NCBI GenBank assembly: GCA_001828855.1
Contig: MHZT01000051.1
Location: forward strand, 186,001 to 250,000
DNA: 64,000 nucleotides
DNA from: Rhodobacterales bacterium RIFCSPHIGHO2_02_FULL_62_130
GTDB lineage: Bacteria > Pseudomonadota > Alphaproteobacteria > Rhodobacterales > Rhodobacteraceae
Direction: 5' to 3'
The notes below the pieces were generated by a model. That model worked only from the letters and a program-made list of their open reading frames with translations, made no database searches and was not told where the DNA came from. Both the position numbers and the translations under genes were made by a program. Of this stretch, positions 18,797-28,896 are shown one piece after another. The first letter of the stretch is position 1. The number at the start of each line of letters is the position of its first letter.

Positions 18797-20358
18797 GCCG
18801 CAATCCCCACCCGTGGCGCGGCCTTCAACGCCTGCGCCAATGAGTTGAAGCGCGATTGCGCCACCTCTCCGAACAGGCCACGGCCTTCATCCGTCAGGTT
18901 CAACTCCAGCACGCGCTTTTTCGGCGTCCAGACCAATTGCCCCGCCTTGGCCGGATCGCCCACCGCAAACATCGCGCCAAAGCGCATGGCCTTGCCCAGA
19001 ACCTCGGCCTCTTGCAATTCTTCTTCGGACAGCAGGCGGAACATCGGTTCCAGCCGAGATCCGGCGCGGCTGTTTTTATAGCGGTGCAGCAGCGACAGCC
19101 CCAGAAACACCCGTCCCGGATGGTCCAGCCCGCCAAGGTTGGCGCGGGTGGCGTTGTCAAAGCAGGCTTCGGCGCGGTAATCGGGGTGGGCGCGCCATGT
19201 GGTGTCGTGCAAAAGACAGGCGGCCTTGATCAGCCGGATGCGTTCATCCGTTGCACCTTTGAACAGCGGCTCCAGAAACTCATACAGCTTTTTGCCGAAA
19301 CCGGGGATGCGGGCCGAGGTCTTTTCCGCCATCCGCGCGGCTTCGATCAGCGGATCGCGCGCGCGCAGTCGTTCGGGCATCTGTTCATACAAAAGCCCCT
19401 CGCGGATGCCATAGGCGGAAATGTCGATTTCGGACGGCTTCAGCACGCGGATGATTTCACGCAAAACCTCGCAGGCCAGCGGCACCAGTTCCATGCGTTC
19501 GGATGACGTGCCGGTGCGCCCGCGCAGCACCGCCAGATCGGCGGTGGCGATCCAGTCCAGCGTGTCTGTCAGGTTTTTCGGCGTCATGCGGTATTCGTGC
19601 AGCACGGTCAGCGGGTAATTCCGCCGCTCCATATCCAGACGCGCGATCACCCGCCACGATCCGCCGACCAGATAAACCCGCTCGCCTTCGGATTTCAGAT
19701 CGGCCTGACAGGCTTTCAGGATGCGGTCGATATGGGTGATGCGCTTGGCCGGATCGGGGGACACCTGTTGCAGCCGAAACGGGCCAAGCGGGGTCGAGAC
19801 GCGCTTGCCCACCTTGCCGCCGCCGATCCGCGCCAGCTCCATCGAGTTGCCGCCCATATCGCAGACGATACCCTTGGCCTCGGGCCAGCCCAGCAGCACG
19901 CCTTGCGCTGAAAGCCGCGCCTCTTCATCCCCGTCGATCACCCACAGCTTCAGGCCGGTCTGTTCCAGCACCTCGGCCTGAAAGGCGGGGCCATCCTTGG
20001 CCTCACGCGTGGCGGCGGTGGCGACGACAGTCAGAGGATCAATCTCCATCCCCTTGGCCAGCAAAGAAAACCGCTTAAGCGCCGCCAGCGCGCGGATACG
20101 GCCTTCGGGGTTCAGCATGCCGGTTTCGGCCAGACCCTTGCCCAGACCGCACATGATCTTTTCGTTGTAGAAATAGGCGGGCGAGCGCGCCGCGCCATCG
20201 AACACCACCATCCGCACCGAGTTTGACCCAACATCAACCACCCCCACCCGTGACAGGGCGCGGGCAGAGGGGTCGTCGAACAGCGGGCGGCCAAAGGGGC
20301 CGTGGTCGTCGTCGTGATCAGTGACCAGATCGGCAGTATTTTCGACGGCGGGGGGCAT
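18793..20358 (-). CDS. ppx: Exopolyphosphatase (Ppx/GppA family)
   Basis: The 521-residue protein has the ASKHA-fold Ppx/GppA domain with VVDVGSNSVRMVVFDG, ATAATREAKDGP and CDMGGNSMELARI. An HD-like C-terminal helical domain follows, including CLLHDTTWRAHPDYR. Ppx releases orthophosphate from polyphosphate ends, and the family can also hydrolyse pppGpp. It lies 23 bases after ppk1 on the same strand, so synthesis and breakdown of polyphosphate are encoded in one transcript. Confidence 0.94.
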   Translation of the reverse strand: MPPAVENTADLVTDHDDDHGPFGRPLFDDPSARALSRVGVVDVGSNSVRMVVFDGAARSPAYFYNEKIMCGLGKGLAETGMLNPEGRIRALAALKRFSLLAKGMEIDPLTVVATAATREAKDGPAFQAEVLEQTGLKLWVIDGDEEARLSAQGVLLGWPEAKGIVCDMGGNSMELARIGGGKVGKRVSTPLGPFRLQQVSPDPAKRITHIDRILKACQADLKSEGERVYLVGGSWRVIARLDMERRNYPLTVLHEYRMTPKNLTDTLDWIATADLAVLRGRTGTSSERMELVPLACEVLREIIRVLKPSEIDISAYGIREGLLYEQMPERLRARDPLIEAARMAEKTSARIPGFGKKLYEFLEPLFKGATDERIRLIKAACLLHDTTWRAHPDYRAEACFDNATRANLGGLDHPGRVFLGLSLLHRYKNSRAGSRLEPMFRLLSEEELQEAEVLGKAMRFGAMFAVGDPAKAGQLVWTPKKRVLELNLTDEGRGLFGEVAQSRFNSLAQALKAAPRVGIAA

Positions 20359-20381
20359 GGGGTCTTCCTTCGTGTATTCTG

Positions 20382-22544
20382 TCAGGCGAGTTTAGGCACG
20401 TCCTTCGCCCCTGCCGTGCCACGGCCCGACAGCGAGGGATTCTCCATGAAGAAACGGTGACAGTTGAAGGCGTGTCCGTCCACTGGCGAAAGGTCGCGCT
20501 GATAGGTTCCGTCGGGCGCCAGCACCCAGCTTTGCTCTTCATCGGCCAGATTGGCGGCCATGATCTGACTGACAATCTGCGCCTTGACGGTGTCGTTGTT
20601 GATTTCCACCAGCGTCTCGACCCGCCGCGTCAGGTTGCGGCCCATCCAGTCAGCCGAGGAAATAAACACCCGTGCCTTCTTCGAGGGCAGCCCGTGACCG
20701 GACCCGAAACAGACGATCCGGCTGTGTTCAAGGAAGCGGCCCACGATGGATTTCACGCGAATTTTCTCCGACAACCCCTTCACGCCGGGGCGCACACCGC
20801 AGATACCGCGCACGATCAGGCTGATCTGCACACCGGCGTTGCTGGCGGCATAAAGCGCGTCGATGATGTCGGGATCAATCAGGCTGTTGACCTTGGCCCA
20901 GATTTCCGCCGGGCGTCCCGCGCGGGCGTGATCGGCTTCGGCTGCGATCAGTTCCAGCAGGCGCGGTTTCAGGGTGATCGGCGAAATCGCAAGGTTTTCA
21001 AGCCCCTGCGGCTGAACATAGCCTGACAGATAGTTGAAAACCCGCGTCGCATCGCGGCCCAAGGCGGCATCACAGGTAAAGAAGGACAGGTCGGTGTAAA
21101 CCTTGGCGGTGATCGGGTGATAGTTGCCGGTGCCGTAATGGGTATAGGTCACCAGATTGTCGCCCTCGCGCCGGACAACTGTGCTGATCTTGGCGTGGGT
21201 CTTGTAGTGGATAAAGCCGTAAACCACATGCGCGCCCGACCGTTCCAGACGGCGCGACTGGCGGATATTGGCGGCCTCGTCAAAGCGGGCTTTCAGTTCA
21301 ACAAGGGCGGTCACGGATTTCCCCGCCTCGGCCGCCTCGCACAGGGCTGACACGATGGGACTGTCCCAGCTTGTCCGGTAAAGCGTCTGCTTGATCGCCA
21401 GCACGTTCGGATCGCGGGCGGCCTGTTCCAGAAACCGGATCACCAGATCGAAGGTTTCATAGGGGTGATGCAGCAGCATGTCTTTCTGCTTGATCGCCGC
21501 GAACATGTCGCCTTCGTTGTCCTGCACCCGCTCTGGCACGCGCGGGGTAAAGGGCGGCCACAGCAAATCCTTGCGCGACGACAGCACCAGTTCTTTCAGA
21601 TCAGCGACGCCCAGAAGGCCGCGCACCTCGACGACCTCATCCTCGGTGACGCCCAACTCGTCCATCACCAGCGCGCGCAGTTCCGCAGGCGCACCGGCGG
21701 ACATCTTCAGCCGGATCACCTCGCCCCGCCGCCGCCGTTTCAGCGCGGTTTCAAACTCGCGCACCAGATCTTCGGCTTCGTCCTCGACCTCAAGATCGCT
21801 GTCGCGCAGCACGCGGAAGGAACAATGCCCTCGGTCGGTATAGCCGGGGAACAGCATGTCCAGATGCAACAGCAGCAGCTCTTCCAGCGGCAGGAAGCGA
21901 TTCTCGCCGGGTTTTCCGGGCAGTGGCACAAAGCGCGCGATCTGCTGCGGGATCGGCAGCAGCGCCTTCAGCGTGCGGTGATCGGTTTCGCGTTCCAGTT
22001 CCAGCGCAAGGCTGAAGCCGGTGTTGGGAATGAAGGGAAACGGGTGCGCGGGGTCAATCGCCAGCGGCGACAGCACCGGAAACACCTTGTTCAGAAAGTG
22101 ATCCTCAAGGAATTTCAGATCGCGCCCCGTCAGTTTGGACCGCGTGCAAAGGATGATCCCCTGCGCTTCCATTTCCTTGATCAGCTTCTTGTAGACGATC
22201 TGCTGCATCCGCATCAGCTTGCGCGCGTCGTCATGGATCAGCGCCAGTTGTTCCGACGGGTTGCGGCCATCTTCCGAAAGCGTGGCATTGCCGGTCCGCA
22301 CCAGCGCGCGCAGACCTGCAACGCGGACGGTATAGAACTCGTCAAGGTTGGTGGCCGAGATCGACAGAAAGCGCAGCCGTTCCAGCAGTGGCACGTTGTG
22401 GTTCGATGCCTCGTCCAGCACGCGCCAGTTGAAGGCCAGCCATGACAGTTCGCGGTTGAAAAAACGGCGCGGGCCAGTGATTTCGGCTTCGGGCAGATCG
22501 ATAGCGGCGGGGAAGTCGGCTTTGAGAAAGTCAGCTTGGGTCAT
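20382..22544 (-). CDS. ppk1: Polyphosphate kinase 1
   Basis: The 720-residue protein has the full PPK1 layout: N-terminal helical domain with FNRELSWLAFNWRVLDEA, head domain with the TNLDEFYTVR motif, and two phospholipase-D-like catalytic domains. The phosphorylated histidine is predicted at His469 in YTHYGTGNYHP. It reversibly polymerises the ATP gamma phosphate into polyphosphate at the inner membrane. ppx follows directly and hdaA precedes it by 53 bases. A second, unrelated polyphosphate kinase (PPK2) is encoded near 35.6 kb. Confidence 0.96.
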   Translation of the reverse strand: MTQADFLKADFPAAIDLPEAEITGPRRFFNRELSWLAFNWRVLDEASNHNVPLLERLRFLSISATNLDEFYTVRVAGLRALVRTGNATLSEDGRNPSEQLALIHDDARKLMRMQQIVYKKLIKEMEAQGIILCTRSKLTGRDLKFLEDHFLNKVFPVLSPLAIDPAHPFPFIPNTGFSLALELERETDHRTLKALLPIPQQIARFVPLPGKPGENRFLPLEELLLLHLDMLFPGYTDRGHCSFRVLRDSDLEVEDEAEDLVREFETALKRRRRGEVIRLKMSAGAPAELRALVMDELGVTEDEVVEVRGLLGVADLKELVLSSRKDLLWPPFTPRVPERVQDNEGDMFAAIKQKDMLLHHPYETFDLVIRFLEQAARDPNVLAIKQTLYRTSWDSPIVSALCEAAEAGKSVTALVELKARFDEAANIRQSRRLERSGAHVVYGFIHYKTHAKISTVVRREGDNLVTYTHYGTGNYHPITAKVYTDLSFFTCDAALGRDATRVFNYLSGYVQPQGLENLAISPITLKPRLLELIAAEADHARAGRPAEIWAKVNSLIDPDIIDALYAASNAGVQISLIVRGICGVRPGVKGLSEKIRVKSIVGRFLEHSRIVCFGSGHGLPSKKARVFISSADWMGRNLTRRVETLVEINNDTVKAQIVSQIMAANLADEEQSWVLAPDGTYQRDLSPVDGHAFNCHRFFMENPSLSGRGTAGAKDVPKLA

Positions 22545-22597
22545 GGGTCCGGCTTATCGAAGAAAAATGTGACGTTTGCGTGACAGCTTATACTGTT

Positions 22598-23308
22598 TCA
22601 GTCGGGATCACGGCTGTCCAGATCAACCATCGGTCCCATATAGGCCGCGGCCAGCGCGCGTGTCACTGGCCGCCCCAGCGCAAGCGCCAGTCCATCCAGC
22701 TTGGCCACCACATCGCGCGCCGCATCGATAGAGCGCTCAATCCGCTGCACCAGATAGGGGATCAGGTTCGGCGGCACCGCAATCTGGCGATCCGAGAACA
22801 GTTTGATCAACACCGCCGACATCAGCGCATCATCGGGCGGGGCGATACGGGTCAGGCTTGCGGCCTGCATCCGGCTTTGCAGATCGGGCAGGATCAGGCC
22901 CCAATCGCGCGGCGGGGTGGTCGCGGTGATCAGCAATCGGCCCGCTACAGCTTGGCCCGTTTGGATCAGCATATTGTGCAGATGGAACAGGGCTGTTTCT
23001 GCCGCACGGTCGCCTGCGATACGGTCGGCATCCTCGACCGCCACAGCGCCGTGGGCCGCCAAGGCTGGCAGATCTGCCCCGACCAGATCGCGGGCATCGA
23101 TCAGCTTCGCCCCGTGTTCGGCGGTCCAGATATGTGCCAGATGGGACTTGCCCGATCCGGCAGGCCCGACCAGCAGCATCTTGCCGGCGGGCCAGCTTTG
23201 CCCGCCCGCCAAAGCCGACAAAGCCGCAGCATTTGCGGGCGAGGTAAAGAAATCCTCCCGCAAAAAGGCCTCTCGCACAGGCAGGTCAAAGGCAAGCTGG
23301 CGTGTCAC
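22598..23308 (-). CDS. hdaA: DnaA-related regulatory inactivator HdaA
   Basis: The 236-residue protein resembles the DnaA AAA+ domain alone: Walker A VGPAGSGKSHL, a Walker B-like VAVEDAD and a sensor/lid helix region. The N-terminal QLAFDLP matches the clamp-binding motif of Hda/HdaA proteins. HdaA bound to the DNA-loaded sliding clamp promotes ATP hydrolysis by DnaA and prevents re-initiation. The start ATG overlaps the stop of the AI-2E-family transporter gene (ATGA). Co-transcription with ppk1-ppx places replication control and polyphosphate metabolism on one likely transcript. Confidence 0.92.
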   Translation of the reverse strand: MTRQLAFDLPVREAFLREDFFTSPANAAALSALAGGQSWPAGKMLLVGPAGSGKSHLAHIWTAEHGAKLIDARDLVGADLPALAAHGAVAVEDADRIAGDRAAETALFHLHNMLIQTGQAVAGRLLITATTPPRDWGLILPDLQSRMQAASLTRIAPPDDALMSAVLIKLFSDRQIAVPPNLIPYLVQRIERSIDAARDVVAKLDGLALALGRPVTRALAAAYMGPMVDLDSRDPD

Positions 23309-24387
23309 GCCCCGTCCTCGTCTTTCGCAGCCAGCCCGATGCGGCCCTGATACAGCAGGCTGGCCTGATACTGTGCCAGCCCGAACCGCGTCAGCACACC
23401 CAAGGCCGCCGCGACCGGCACCGCGACCAGCATTCCCGTGAATCCGAACAACGACCCGAACACCGAAAGCGCGAACATCAGCCAGACCGGATGCAGCCCG
23501 ACCGATTTGCCCACCAGTTTCGGCGTCAGGATATTGCCTTCGATGAACTGGCCCGCCGCAAAAATGGCAGCCACAACACCGATCGACACCCAGTCACCCC
23601 AGAACTGGAACAGCGCCAGACCAATGGCCAGCGCCCCCCCCACCAGCGACCCGACATAGGGGATAAAGGTGATCGCCCCCGCGATTGCCCCCACCAGCAG
23701 GCCAAATTGCAGCCCCGCCAGCATCAGCGCCGCAGAATAGAACGACCCAAGCAGCAAGCACACCGTCATCTGCCCGCGCACAAAGGCCGACAGCGCCGCA
23801 TTGATGTCGCGCGCCAGCAGTCGGATGACCGGAGCATGGTCGCGCGGCAGCATATGGTCGATGCGTTCAACCATATGGTCCCAATCCATCAGCAGGTAGA
23901 AGGCCACCACCGGCACCACCACGATGAAGACCACTGCCGACAGCAGGCTAAGCGCCGAGGAAATCACGCCCTCCGCCAAAGCCGCCCCCTGTGACTGCAC
24001 CGAGGCGCCGATCTGCGCCAAGGTCTGCCGGATGCCCGAGGTTTCATCCGTAAGTTGCGGAAAACGCTCGGTCAAAAAGACCTGCATCCGCTGGGCAAAC
24101 TCGGGCGCGGCATTGATCAGCGCGGTGGTCTGCTGAATCAGCGTCGGAATCACCGCCAGCACCAGCAACACCACGATCAGCACACCTGCCAGCGTGATCA
24201 GCGATGTCGCGGCCACACGGCTAAGTCCTGCGCGCTGCATCCGGTCTGCCACGGGGTCCAGAAAATAGGCCAAAGCCCCGCCGACCAGAAACGGCAGCAT
24301 GACCGAACCCAGAAACCACAGCACCACAAAGAACAGCGCCAGCGCCACTCCCCAGTATTTCGCCTGCTCGCGTAGTGGCAAAGCCAT
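23305..24387 (-). CDS. AI-2E/PerM-family membrane transporter
   Basis: A 360-residue protein with seven to eight hydrophobic segments and the AI-2E-family layout (FFVVLWFLGSVMLPFLVGGA at the start; FIPYVGSLVGGALAIGLAL and SVGLHPVWLMFALSVFGSLFG near the end). Members export small molecules or act as Na/H antiporters; the substrate here is unknown. I prefer the ATG at the right end because AGGAAAGGG lies upstream of it. An in-frame ATG 33 bases further upstream is possible and would give 371 residues. It heads the long minus-strand run that continues with hdaA and ppk1. Confidence 0.88.
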   Translation of the reverse strand: MALPLREQAKYWGVALALFFVVLWFLGSVMLPFLVGGALAYFLDPVADRMQRAGLSRVAATSLITLAGVLIVVLLVLAVIPTLIQQTTALINAAPEFAQRMQVFLTERFPQLTDETSGIRQTLAQIGASVQSQGAALAEGVISSALSLLSAVVFIVVVPVVAFYLLMDWDHMVERIDHMLPRDHAPVIRLLARDINAALSAFVRGQMTVCLLLGSFYSAALMLAGLQFGLLVGAIAGAITFIPYVGSLVGGALAIGLALFQFWGDWVSIGVVAAIFAAGQFIEGNILTPKLVGKSVGLHPVWLMFALSVFGSLFGFTGMLVAVPVAAALGVLTRFGLAQYQASLLYQGRIGLAAKDEDGA

Positions 24388-24520
24388 GTCTGTGCTGCCC
24401 TTTCCTGCCTTTACTGACATATCGCCCCGCGTTGGCCCTTTCGCAAGAGGTATGGCCGCGCTTGCTTGGCCCCGCCCAACCCGCTAGGAACGCTTCAAAC
24501 CCATTCCCACGAGGCCGCCC

Positions 24521-25858
24521 ATGCGTTTGACCCGTTATTTCCTGCCCGTCCTGAAGGAAAACCCCGCCGAGGCGCAGATCGTCTCGCACCGCTATATGCT
24601 GCGCGCCGGCATGATCAAACAGCAGGCGGCTGGTATCTATTCATGGCTGCCGCTGGGGTTGCGGGTTCTGAACCGTATCCAACAGATCGTGCATGAGGAA
24701 CAGGAACGCGCGGGCCATATTCCGTTGCTGATGCCGACGCTGCAACCGGCGGACCTGTGGCGCGAGTCGGGTCGCTATGACGATTACGGTCAGGAAATGC
24801 TGCGCATCAAGGATCGTCAGGACCGCGAGATGCTGTATGGTCCGACGAATGAGGAGATGATCACCGACATCTTCCGCAGCCATGTGAACAGCTACAAAGA
24901 CCTGCCGCTGACGCTTTACCATATCCAGTGGAAGTTCCGTGACGAGATGCGCCCGCGCTTCGGCGTGATGCGTGGCCGTGAATTCCTGATGAAAGACGGC
25001 TACAACTTTGATGTCGACAAGGCCTCGGCCCTGCACGCCTATAACCGCCATATGGTCAGCTACCTGCGGACCTATGAACGCATGGGCCTGACCGCAATTC
25101 CGATGCGGGCGGATTCCGGCCCGATCGGCGGCGATGACACGCATGAATTCCTTGTGCTGGCCTCGACCGGCGAGTCCGAAGTGTTCTTCGATTCCGCCGT
25201 GACTGAATTGAAACTGGGCAACCGCGAGGTCGATTACGACAACCGCGACGAAGTGGCGGCGGTCTGCAAGGAATTCACCACGCTTTACGCCCGCACCGAT
25301 GAAACCCATGACGCCGCCCTGTTCGACGCAATCCCCGAAGAGCGCCGCAAGGTCGCCCGCGGGATCGAGGTTGGCCAGATCTTCTACTTCGGCACCAAAT
25401 ATTCCGAATCGATGGGGGCCACCGTTGTCACTGCCGACGGCTCCAAGGTGCCGGTCGAAATGGGCAGCCATGGCATCGGCGTATCGCGCCTGCTGGGCGC
25501 GATCATCGAGGCATCCCATGACGACAAGGGCATCATCTGGCCCGAAGGCGTCACCCCCTTTCCGGTGGGCATCGTGAACCTGAAACAGGGCGACGCTGCG
25601 GCAGATGCGGCTTGCGACAGCCTCTACAAGGCGCTTGCCGCCAAAGGGCTTGAGGCGCTGTATGACGACCGCGACGAACGCGCGGGCGCGAAATTCGCGA
25701 CGATGGACCTGATCGGCCTGCCGTGGCGCATCACCGTCGGCCCGCGCGGGCTTGCGAATGGGGTGGTGGAACTGACCTCGCGCCGCACTGGCGTGTCCGA
25801 GGAGATGGCCCCCGAAGCCGCTGTGGCCCGCATCGCGGAAATCTACGCCGGCATCTGA
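24521..25858 (+). CDS. proS: Prolyl-tRNA synthetase (short alphaproteobacterial type)
   Basis: The 445-residue class II synthetase has motif 1 near the start ([19 protein letters not shown]), motif 2 ([23 protein letters not shown]) and motif 3 ([14 protein letters not shown]), plus a C-terminal anticodon-binding domain. The insertion/editing domain of longer bacterial ProS is absent, as is normal for this alphaproteobacterial form. It charges tRNA-Pro. It is followed by a strong rho-independent terminator and is transcribed away from the AI-2E-family gene. Confidence 0.96.
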   Translation: MRLTRYFLPVLKENPAEAQIVSHRYMLRAGMIKQQAAGIYSWLPLGLRVLNRIQQIVHEEQERAGHIPLLMPTLQPADLWRESGRYDDYGQEMLRIKDRQDREMLYGPTNEEMITDIFRSHVNSYKDLPLTLYHIQWKFRDEMRPRFGVMRGREFLMKDGYNFDVDKASALHAYNRHMVSYLRTYERMGLTAIPMRADSGPIGGDDTHEFLVLASTGESEVFFDSAVTELKLGNREVDYDNRDEVAAVCKEFTTLYARTDETHDAALFDAIPEERRKVARGIEVGQIFYFGTKYSESMGATVVTADGSKVPVEMGSHGIGVSRLLGAIIEASHDDKGIIWPEGVTPFPVGIVNLKQGDAAADAACDSLYKALAAKGLEALYDDRDERAGAKFATMDLIGLPWRITVGPRGLANGVVELTSRRTGVSEEMAPEAAVARIAEIYAGI

Positions 25859-25911
25859 TCGCGCCAGTCCGATCACACTTGACGCACATCGGGCCAAGGG
25901 CCACGCTGAGG

Positions 25912-25938
25912 AAAAAGGGGGCAGCTTGCCCCCTTTGC
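25912..25938 (+). terminator. Rho-independent terminator after proS
   Basis: A 9-bp perfect stem AAAGGGGGC / GCCCCCTTT with a 5-base AGCTT loop lies 56 bases after the proS stop. The flanking A and T runs would serve both strands. Confidence 0.8.
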
Positions 25939-25955
25939 CATGAAAGGGACCGATC

Positions 25956-26615
25956 TTGGCCAAGGCACTGATCACATGGGGCGGTTGGGACGGGCACCAG
26001 CCCGACAAGGTCGCGGCCCTGTTCGCAACCGACCTGCGCGCGGCGGGGATGGAGGTGACTGTCACCGATACGCTGGCCTGTTTCGATGATCCGGCGGCCT
26101 TGGCCGACCTTGCGCTGATCGTGCCGGTCTGGACCATGTCCAGCATCGAAAAGCACCAGTCCGAAAACGTGGCGGCGGCGGTGGAATCCGGCGTGGGTCT
26201 GGCGGGGTGCCACGGTGGGATGTGCGATTCCTTCCGCAACGATGTGTTGTGGCAATTCATGACCGGCGCGCAATGGGTGGCGCATCCGGGCAATGACGGG
26301 GTGGAATACCGCGTGCGCATCACCTCGGATGATTCGCTGGTGGCGGGGGTGGCCGATTTCGACGTCAAGACCGAGCAATATTACCTGCATGTCGATCCTG
26401 CCGCGCGCGTCCATGCGGTCTGCGATTTTCCCATCGTCGATGGCCCGCATGCCGTCAACGGTCCCGTTGCGATGCCGGTGGTGTTCACCAAAGGCTGGGG
26501 TAAAGGCCGCGTCTACTATAACGCGCTGGGCCATCAGGCCAATGTCATCGACCATGGCGCGCCGCGCGAATTGCTACGGCGCGGGCTTTTGTGGGCCGCA
26601 AGGCAGGAGTTCTGA
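25956..26615 (+). CDS. ThuA-like (trehalose-utilisation family) protein
   Basis: A 219-residue class-I-glutamine-amidotransferase-like fold of the ThuA family. Motifs are TWGGWDGHQPDKVA at the N-terminus, GVGLAGCHGGMCDSF in the middle and YYNALGHQ near the end. ThuA proteins are linked to sugar metabolism but their biochemistry is poorly defined. The start is probably a TTG preceded by GAAAGGGAC; the nearby ATG is out of frame. It begins 20 bases after the proS terminator and is followed after 3 bases by the DUF4287 gene. Confidence 0.82.
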   Translation: MAKALITWGGWDGHQPDKVAALFATDLRAAGMEVTVTDTLACFDDPAALADLALIVPVWTMSSIEKHQSENVAAAVESGVGLAGCHGGMCDSFRNDVLWQFMTGAQWVAHPGNDGVEYRVRITSDDSLVAGVADFDVKTEQYYLHVDPAARVHAVCDFPIVDGPHAVNGPVAMPVVFTKGWGKGRVYYNALGHQANVIDHGAPRELLRRGLLWAARQEF

Positions 26616-26618
26616 TCA

Positions 26619-26837
26619 ATGTCATTCCAAGCCTATCTCGACAATATCCAGACCAAGACCGGCAAGACGCCGGACGATTTCCGCCGCATGGCCGCCGAAA
26701 AGGGCTTTGCAGGGCCAGGCGGCATCGCGGCAGGCATCAAGGCCACGCAGATCACCGATTGGCTCAAGGCCGATTTCGGCCTCGGTCACGGTCACGCCAT
26801 GGCGATTGTCGCGCTGTTGAAGGGCAAGACCTCGTAG
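26619..26837 (+). CDS. DUF4287 small protein
   Basis: A 72-residue soluble protein matching the DUF4287 pattern: SFQAYLDNIQTKTGKTPDDF, then ITDWLKADFGLGHGHAMAI. The repeated helix pattern suggests a small helical DNA- or protein-binding domain, but no function is established. It starts 3 bases after the ThuA-like stop, so both are probably translated from one message. Confidence 0.82.
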   Translation: MSFQAYLDNIQTKTGKTPDDFRRMAAEKGFAGPGGIAAGIKATQITDWLKADFGLGHGHAMAIVALLKGKTS

Positions 26838-26942
26838 TCACGCTTGCGTGCGCGCCTGCTGGAACTTGCCAAGCGCATGGCCTTTGCCTTGACGTTTCAG
26901 GCCATTGCCGACACTGTGCGCTTAAAAAAGAAAGAGCAGCCC

Positions 26943-28226
26943 GTGGCAACGACCCGACCCTTTTCGCGCTTTGAAATGATGATCGCATGGCGCTATCTGC
27001 GCGCCAAACGCGCCGAGGGCGGCGTGTCAGTGATGACGTGGATCAGCCTTGTCGGCATCACGCTGGCGGTGTTTGCCCTGATCGCCACGCTGGCCGTGCG
27101 CGCAGGCTTTCGCGCCGAATTTGTTGATACGATCCTTGGAGCCAACGCGCATGTGACCGTCTACTCGGCGGGGCGCGTTGACACATCCGGCAATATGATC
27201 AAGGGCTTTTCAGATTATGAGGCCACAGCCGCCCGAATTGCCGCCCTGCCGGGCGTGACCCGTGCCGCGCCTTTGATCAAGGGGCAGGTCATGGTGACCG
27301 CAGGCCAAGGTGCCAACGGGGCCGAAGTGTTCGGGATCAGCCTTGCCAATCTCAAAACCATTCCCCGCGTCGGGCTTGGCGCCGATGCCTATGGCGACAT
27401 CGAACAGTTCGACCGTGGCATCGCCGTCGGCTCCGGCATCGCGCGCGAGTTGGGGGTGACGGTGGGCGACAAACTGCGGCTGGTGTCACCTTCGGGCGTC
27501 AAGACCGCCTTCGGGTCCAGCCCGCGCGTCAACGCCTACGAGGTTGTCTATATCTTCACCGCAGGCCGCTACGACATCGACCGCAGCCGCATCTACATGC
27601 CCTTCACCGAAGCGCAAAGCTACTTCAACCGCGAAGGCTTTGCGGATGAATTCGAGGTGATGGTCAAAGACGCCGAAAACATCGACGCCTACGCCATTCC
27701 GGTGATGGAGGCAGGCGGCCCCGATGCCCTGCTGTGGACGTGGCGCGACAGTTCCGGTGCCTTCCTGCGCGCGCTGGATATCGAGGACAACGTGATGTTC
27801 ATCATCTTGTCGATCCTAGTCCTTATTGCCGCGATGAACATCATCTCGGGACTGATCATGCTGGTGAAAAACAAGGGCCGCGACATCGGCATCCTTCGCA
27901 CCATGGGGCTTACCGAAGGCTCGATCCTGCGGATATTCTTTGTCTGTGGCGCGTTTACCGGTGTTGTCGGCACGGCCTGCGGGGTGGCGCTTGGCTGCCT
28001 GTTCGCGGTCTACATCGACACGATTTTCTCTTTCGTCAACTATGTCGCCGGTGGCGGGGTTTGGGACCCGTCGATCCGCGGCATCTATGCGCTGCCCGCC
28101 AAGCTGCAATGGGCCGATGTCGGTTCGGCTGTCGGGCTATCGCTGGGCCTGTCGTTCATCGTCACCATCTTTCCGGCCCGCCGTGCCGCCCGCATGAATC
28201 CGGTGGAGGCCCTGCGCTATGAGTGA
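26943..28226 (+). CDS. Lipoprotein-releasing ABC transporter permease (LolC/LolE type)
   Basis: A 427-residue permease: short N-terminal cytoplasmic segment ([21 protein letters not shown]), one membrane helix, a large periplasmic MacB-like domain (about residues 55-260), then three helices with the family end motif [17 protein letters not shown]. It extracts mature lipoproteins from the inner membrane and hands them to LolA. The GTG start gives the standard N-terminus; earlier in-frame starts add unrelated residues. The last eight bases overlap lolD. Only one permease gene is present, so it may form a homodimer as in LolF systems; that is an inference. Confidence 0.93.
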   Translation: MATTRPFSRFEMMIAWRYLRAKRAEGGVSVMTWISLVGITLAVFALIATLAVRAGFRAEFVDTILGANAHVTVYSAGRVDTSGNMIKGFSDYEATAARIAALPGVTRAAPLIKGQVMVTAGQGANGAEVFGISLANLKTIPRVGLGADAYGDIEQFDRGIAVGSGIARELGVTVGDKLRLVSPSGVKTAFGSSPRVNAYEVVYIFTAGRYDIDRSRIYMPFTEAQSYFNREGFADEFEVMVKDAENIDAYAIPVMEAGGPDALLWTWRDSSGAFLRALDIEDNVMFIILSILVLIAAMNIISGLIMLVKNKGRDIGILRTMGLTEGSILRIFFVCGAFTGVVGTACGVALGCLFAVYIDTIFSFVNYVAGGGVWDPSIRGIYALPAKLQWADVGSAVGLSLGLSFIVTIFPARRAARMNPVEALRYE

Positions 28227-28896
28227 CTATGCCCTTGAACTCGCAGGGCTTGAAAAGGCCTATAACCGTGGCAAGCCGTCGGAAGTGGTGGTGCTGCGTG
28301 GTGCCACGCTTGAGGTGAAACGCGGCGAGGTGGTGGCGCTGGTCGCCCCGTCGGGTGCCGGAAAATCGACGCTGCTGCACATCGCAGGCCTGCTGGATAC
28401 GCCCGACCAAGGCTCTGTCGCACTTGGAGGACGCAACATGGTCGGCCTTGGCGACCGCGCCCGCACCGAGGCCCGCCGCGCCGAAGTTGGCTTCATCTAT
28501 CAATTCCACCACCTGCTGCCCGAGTTTTCGGCGCTGGAAAACGTGGTCATCCCGCAGCTTGCCAATGGCGTGGGCCAAAAGGCCGCCGAGACCCGCGCGA
28601 TGGAACTTCTGACCCGCGTTGGCGTCGCCCCCCGCGCTACCCACCGCCCCGCCGCCCTGTCGGGGGGCGAGCAACAACGCGTTGCCTTCTGTCGCGCCCT
28701 TGCCAATGCGCCCCGGCTTTTGCTGGCGGACGAGCCGACCGGCAACCTTGACCCCGCAACTTCGGATCAGGTGTTCGGCGCGCTGATGGCGCTGGTGCGT
28801 GAAACCGGACTTGCCGCGTTGATCGCCACGCATAACATGGAACTGGCGGCGCGGATGGATCGGGTGGTGCGGCTGGATCAGGGGCGCGTGGTATGA
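28219..28896 (+). CDS. lolD: Lipoprotein-releasing ABC transporter ATPase LolD
   Basis: The 225-residue ABC ATPase carries Walker A ([10 protein letters not shown]), the Q-loop region [17 protein letters not shown] typical of LolD, the signature LSGGEQQR and Walker [13 protein letters not shown]. It powers lipoprotein release together with the overlapping permease gene upstream. Its stop overlaps the next start (ATGA). Confidence 0.95.
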   Translation: MSDYALELAGLEKAYNRGKPSEVVVLRGATLEVKRGEVVALVAPSGAGKSTLLHIAGLLDTPDQGSVALGGRNMVGLGDRARTEARRAEVGFIYQFHHLLPEFSALENVVIPQLANGVGQKAAETRAMELLTRVGVAPRATHRPAALSGGEQQRVAFCRALANAPRLLLADEPTGNLDPATSDQVFGALMALVRETGLAALIATHNMELAARMDRVVRLDQGRVV

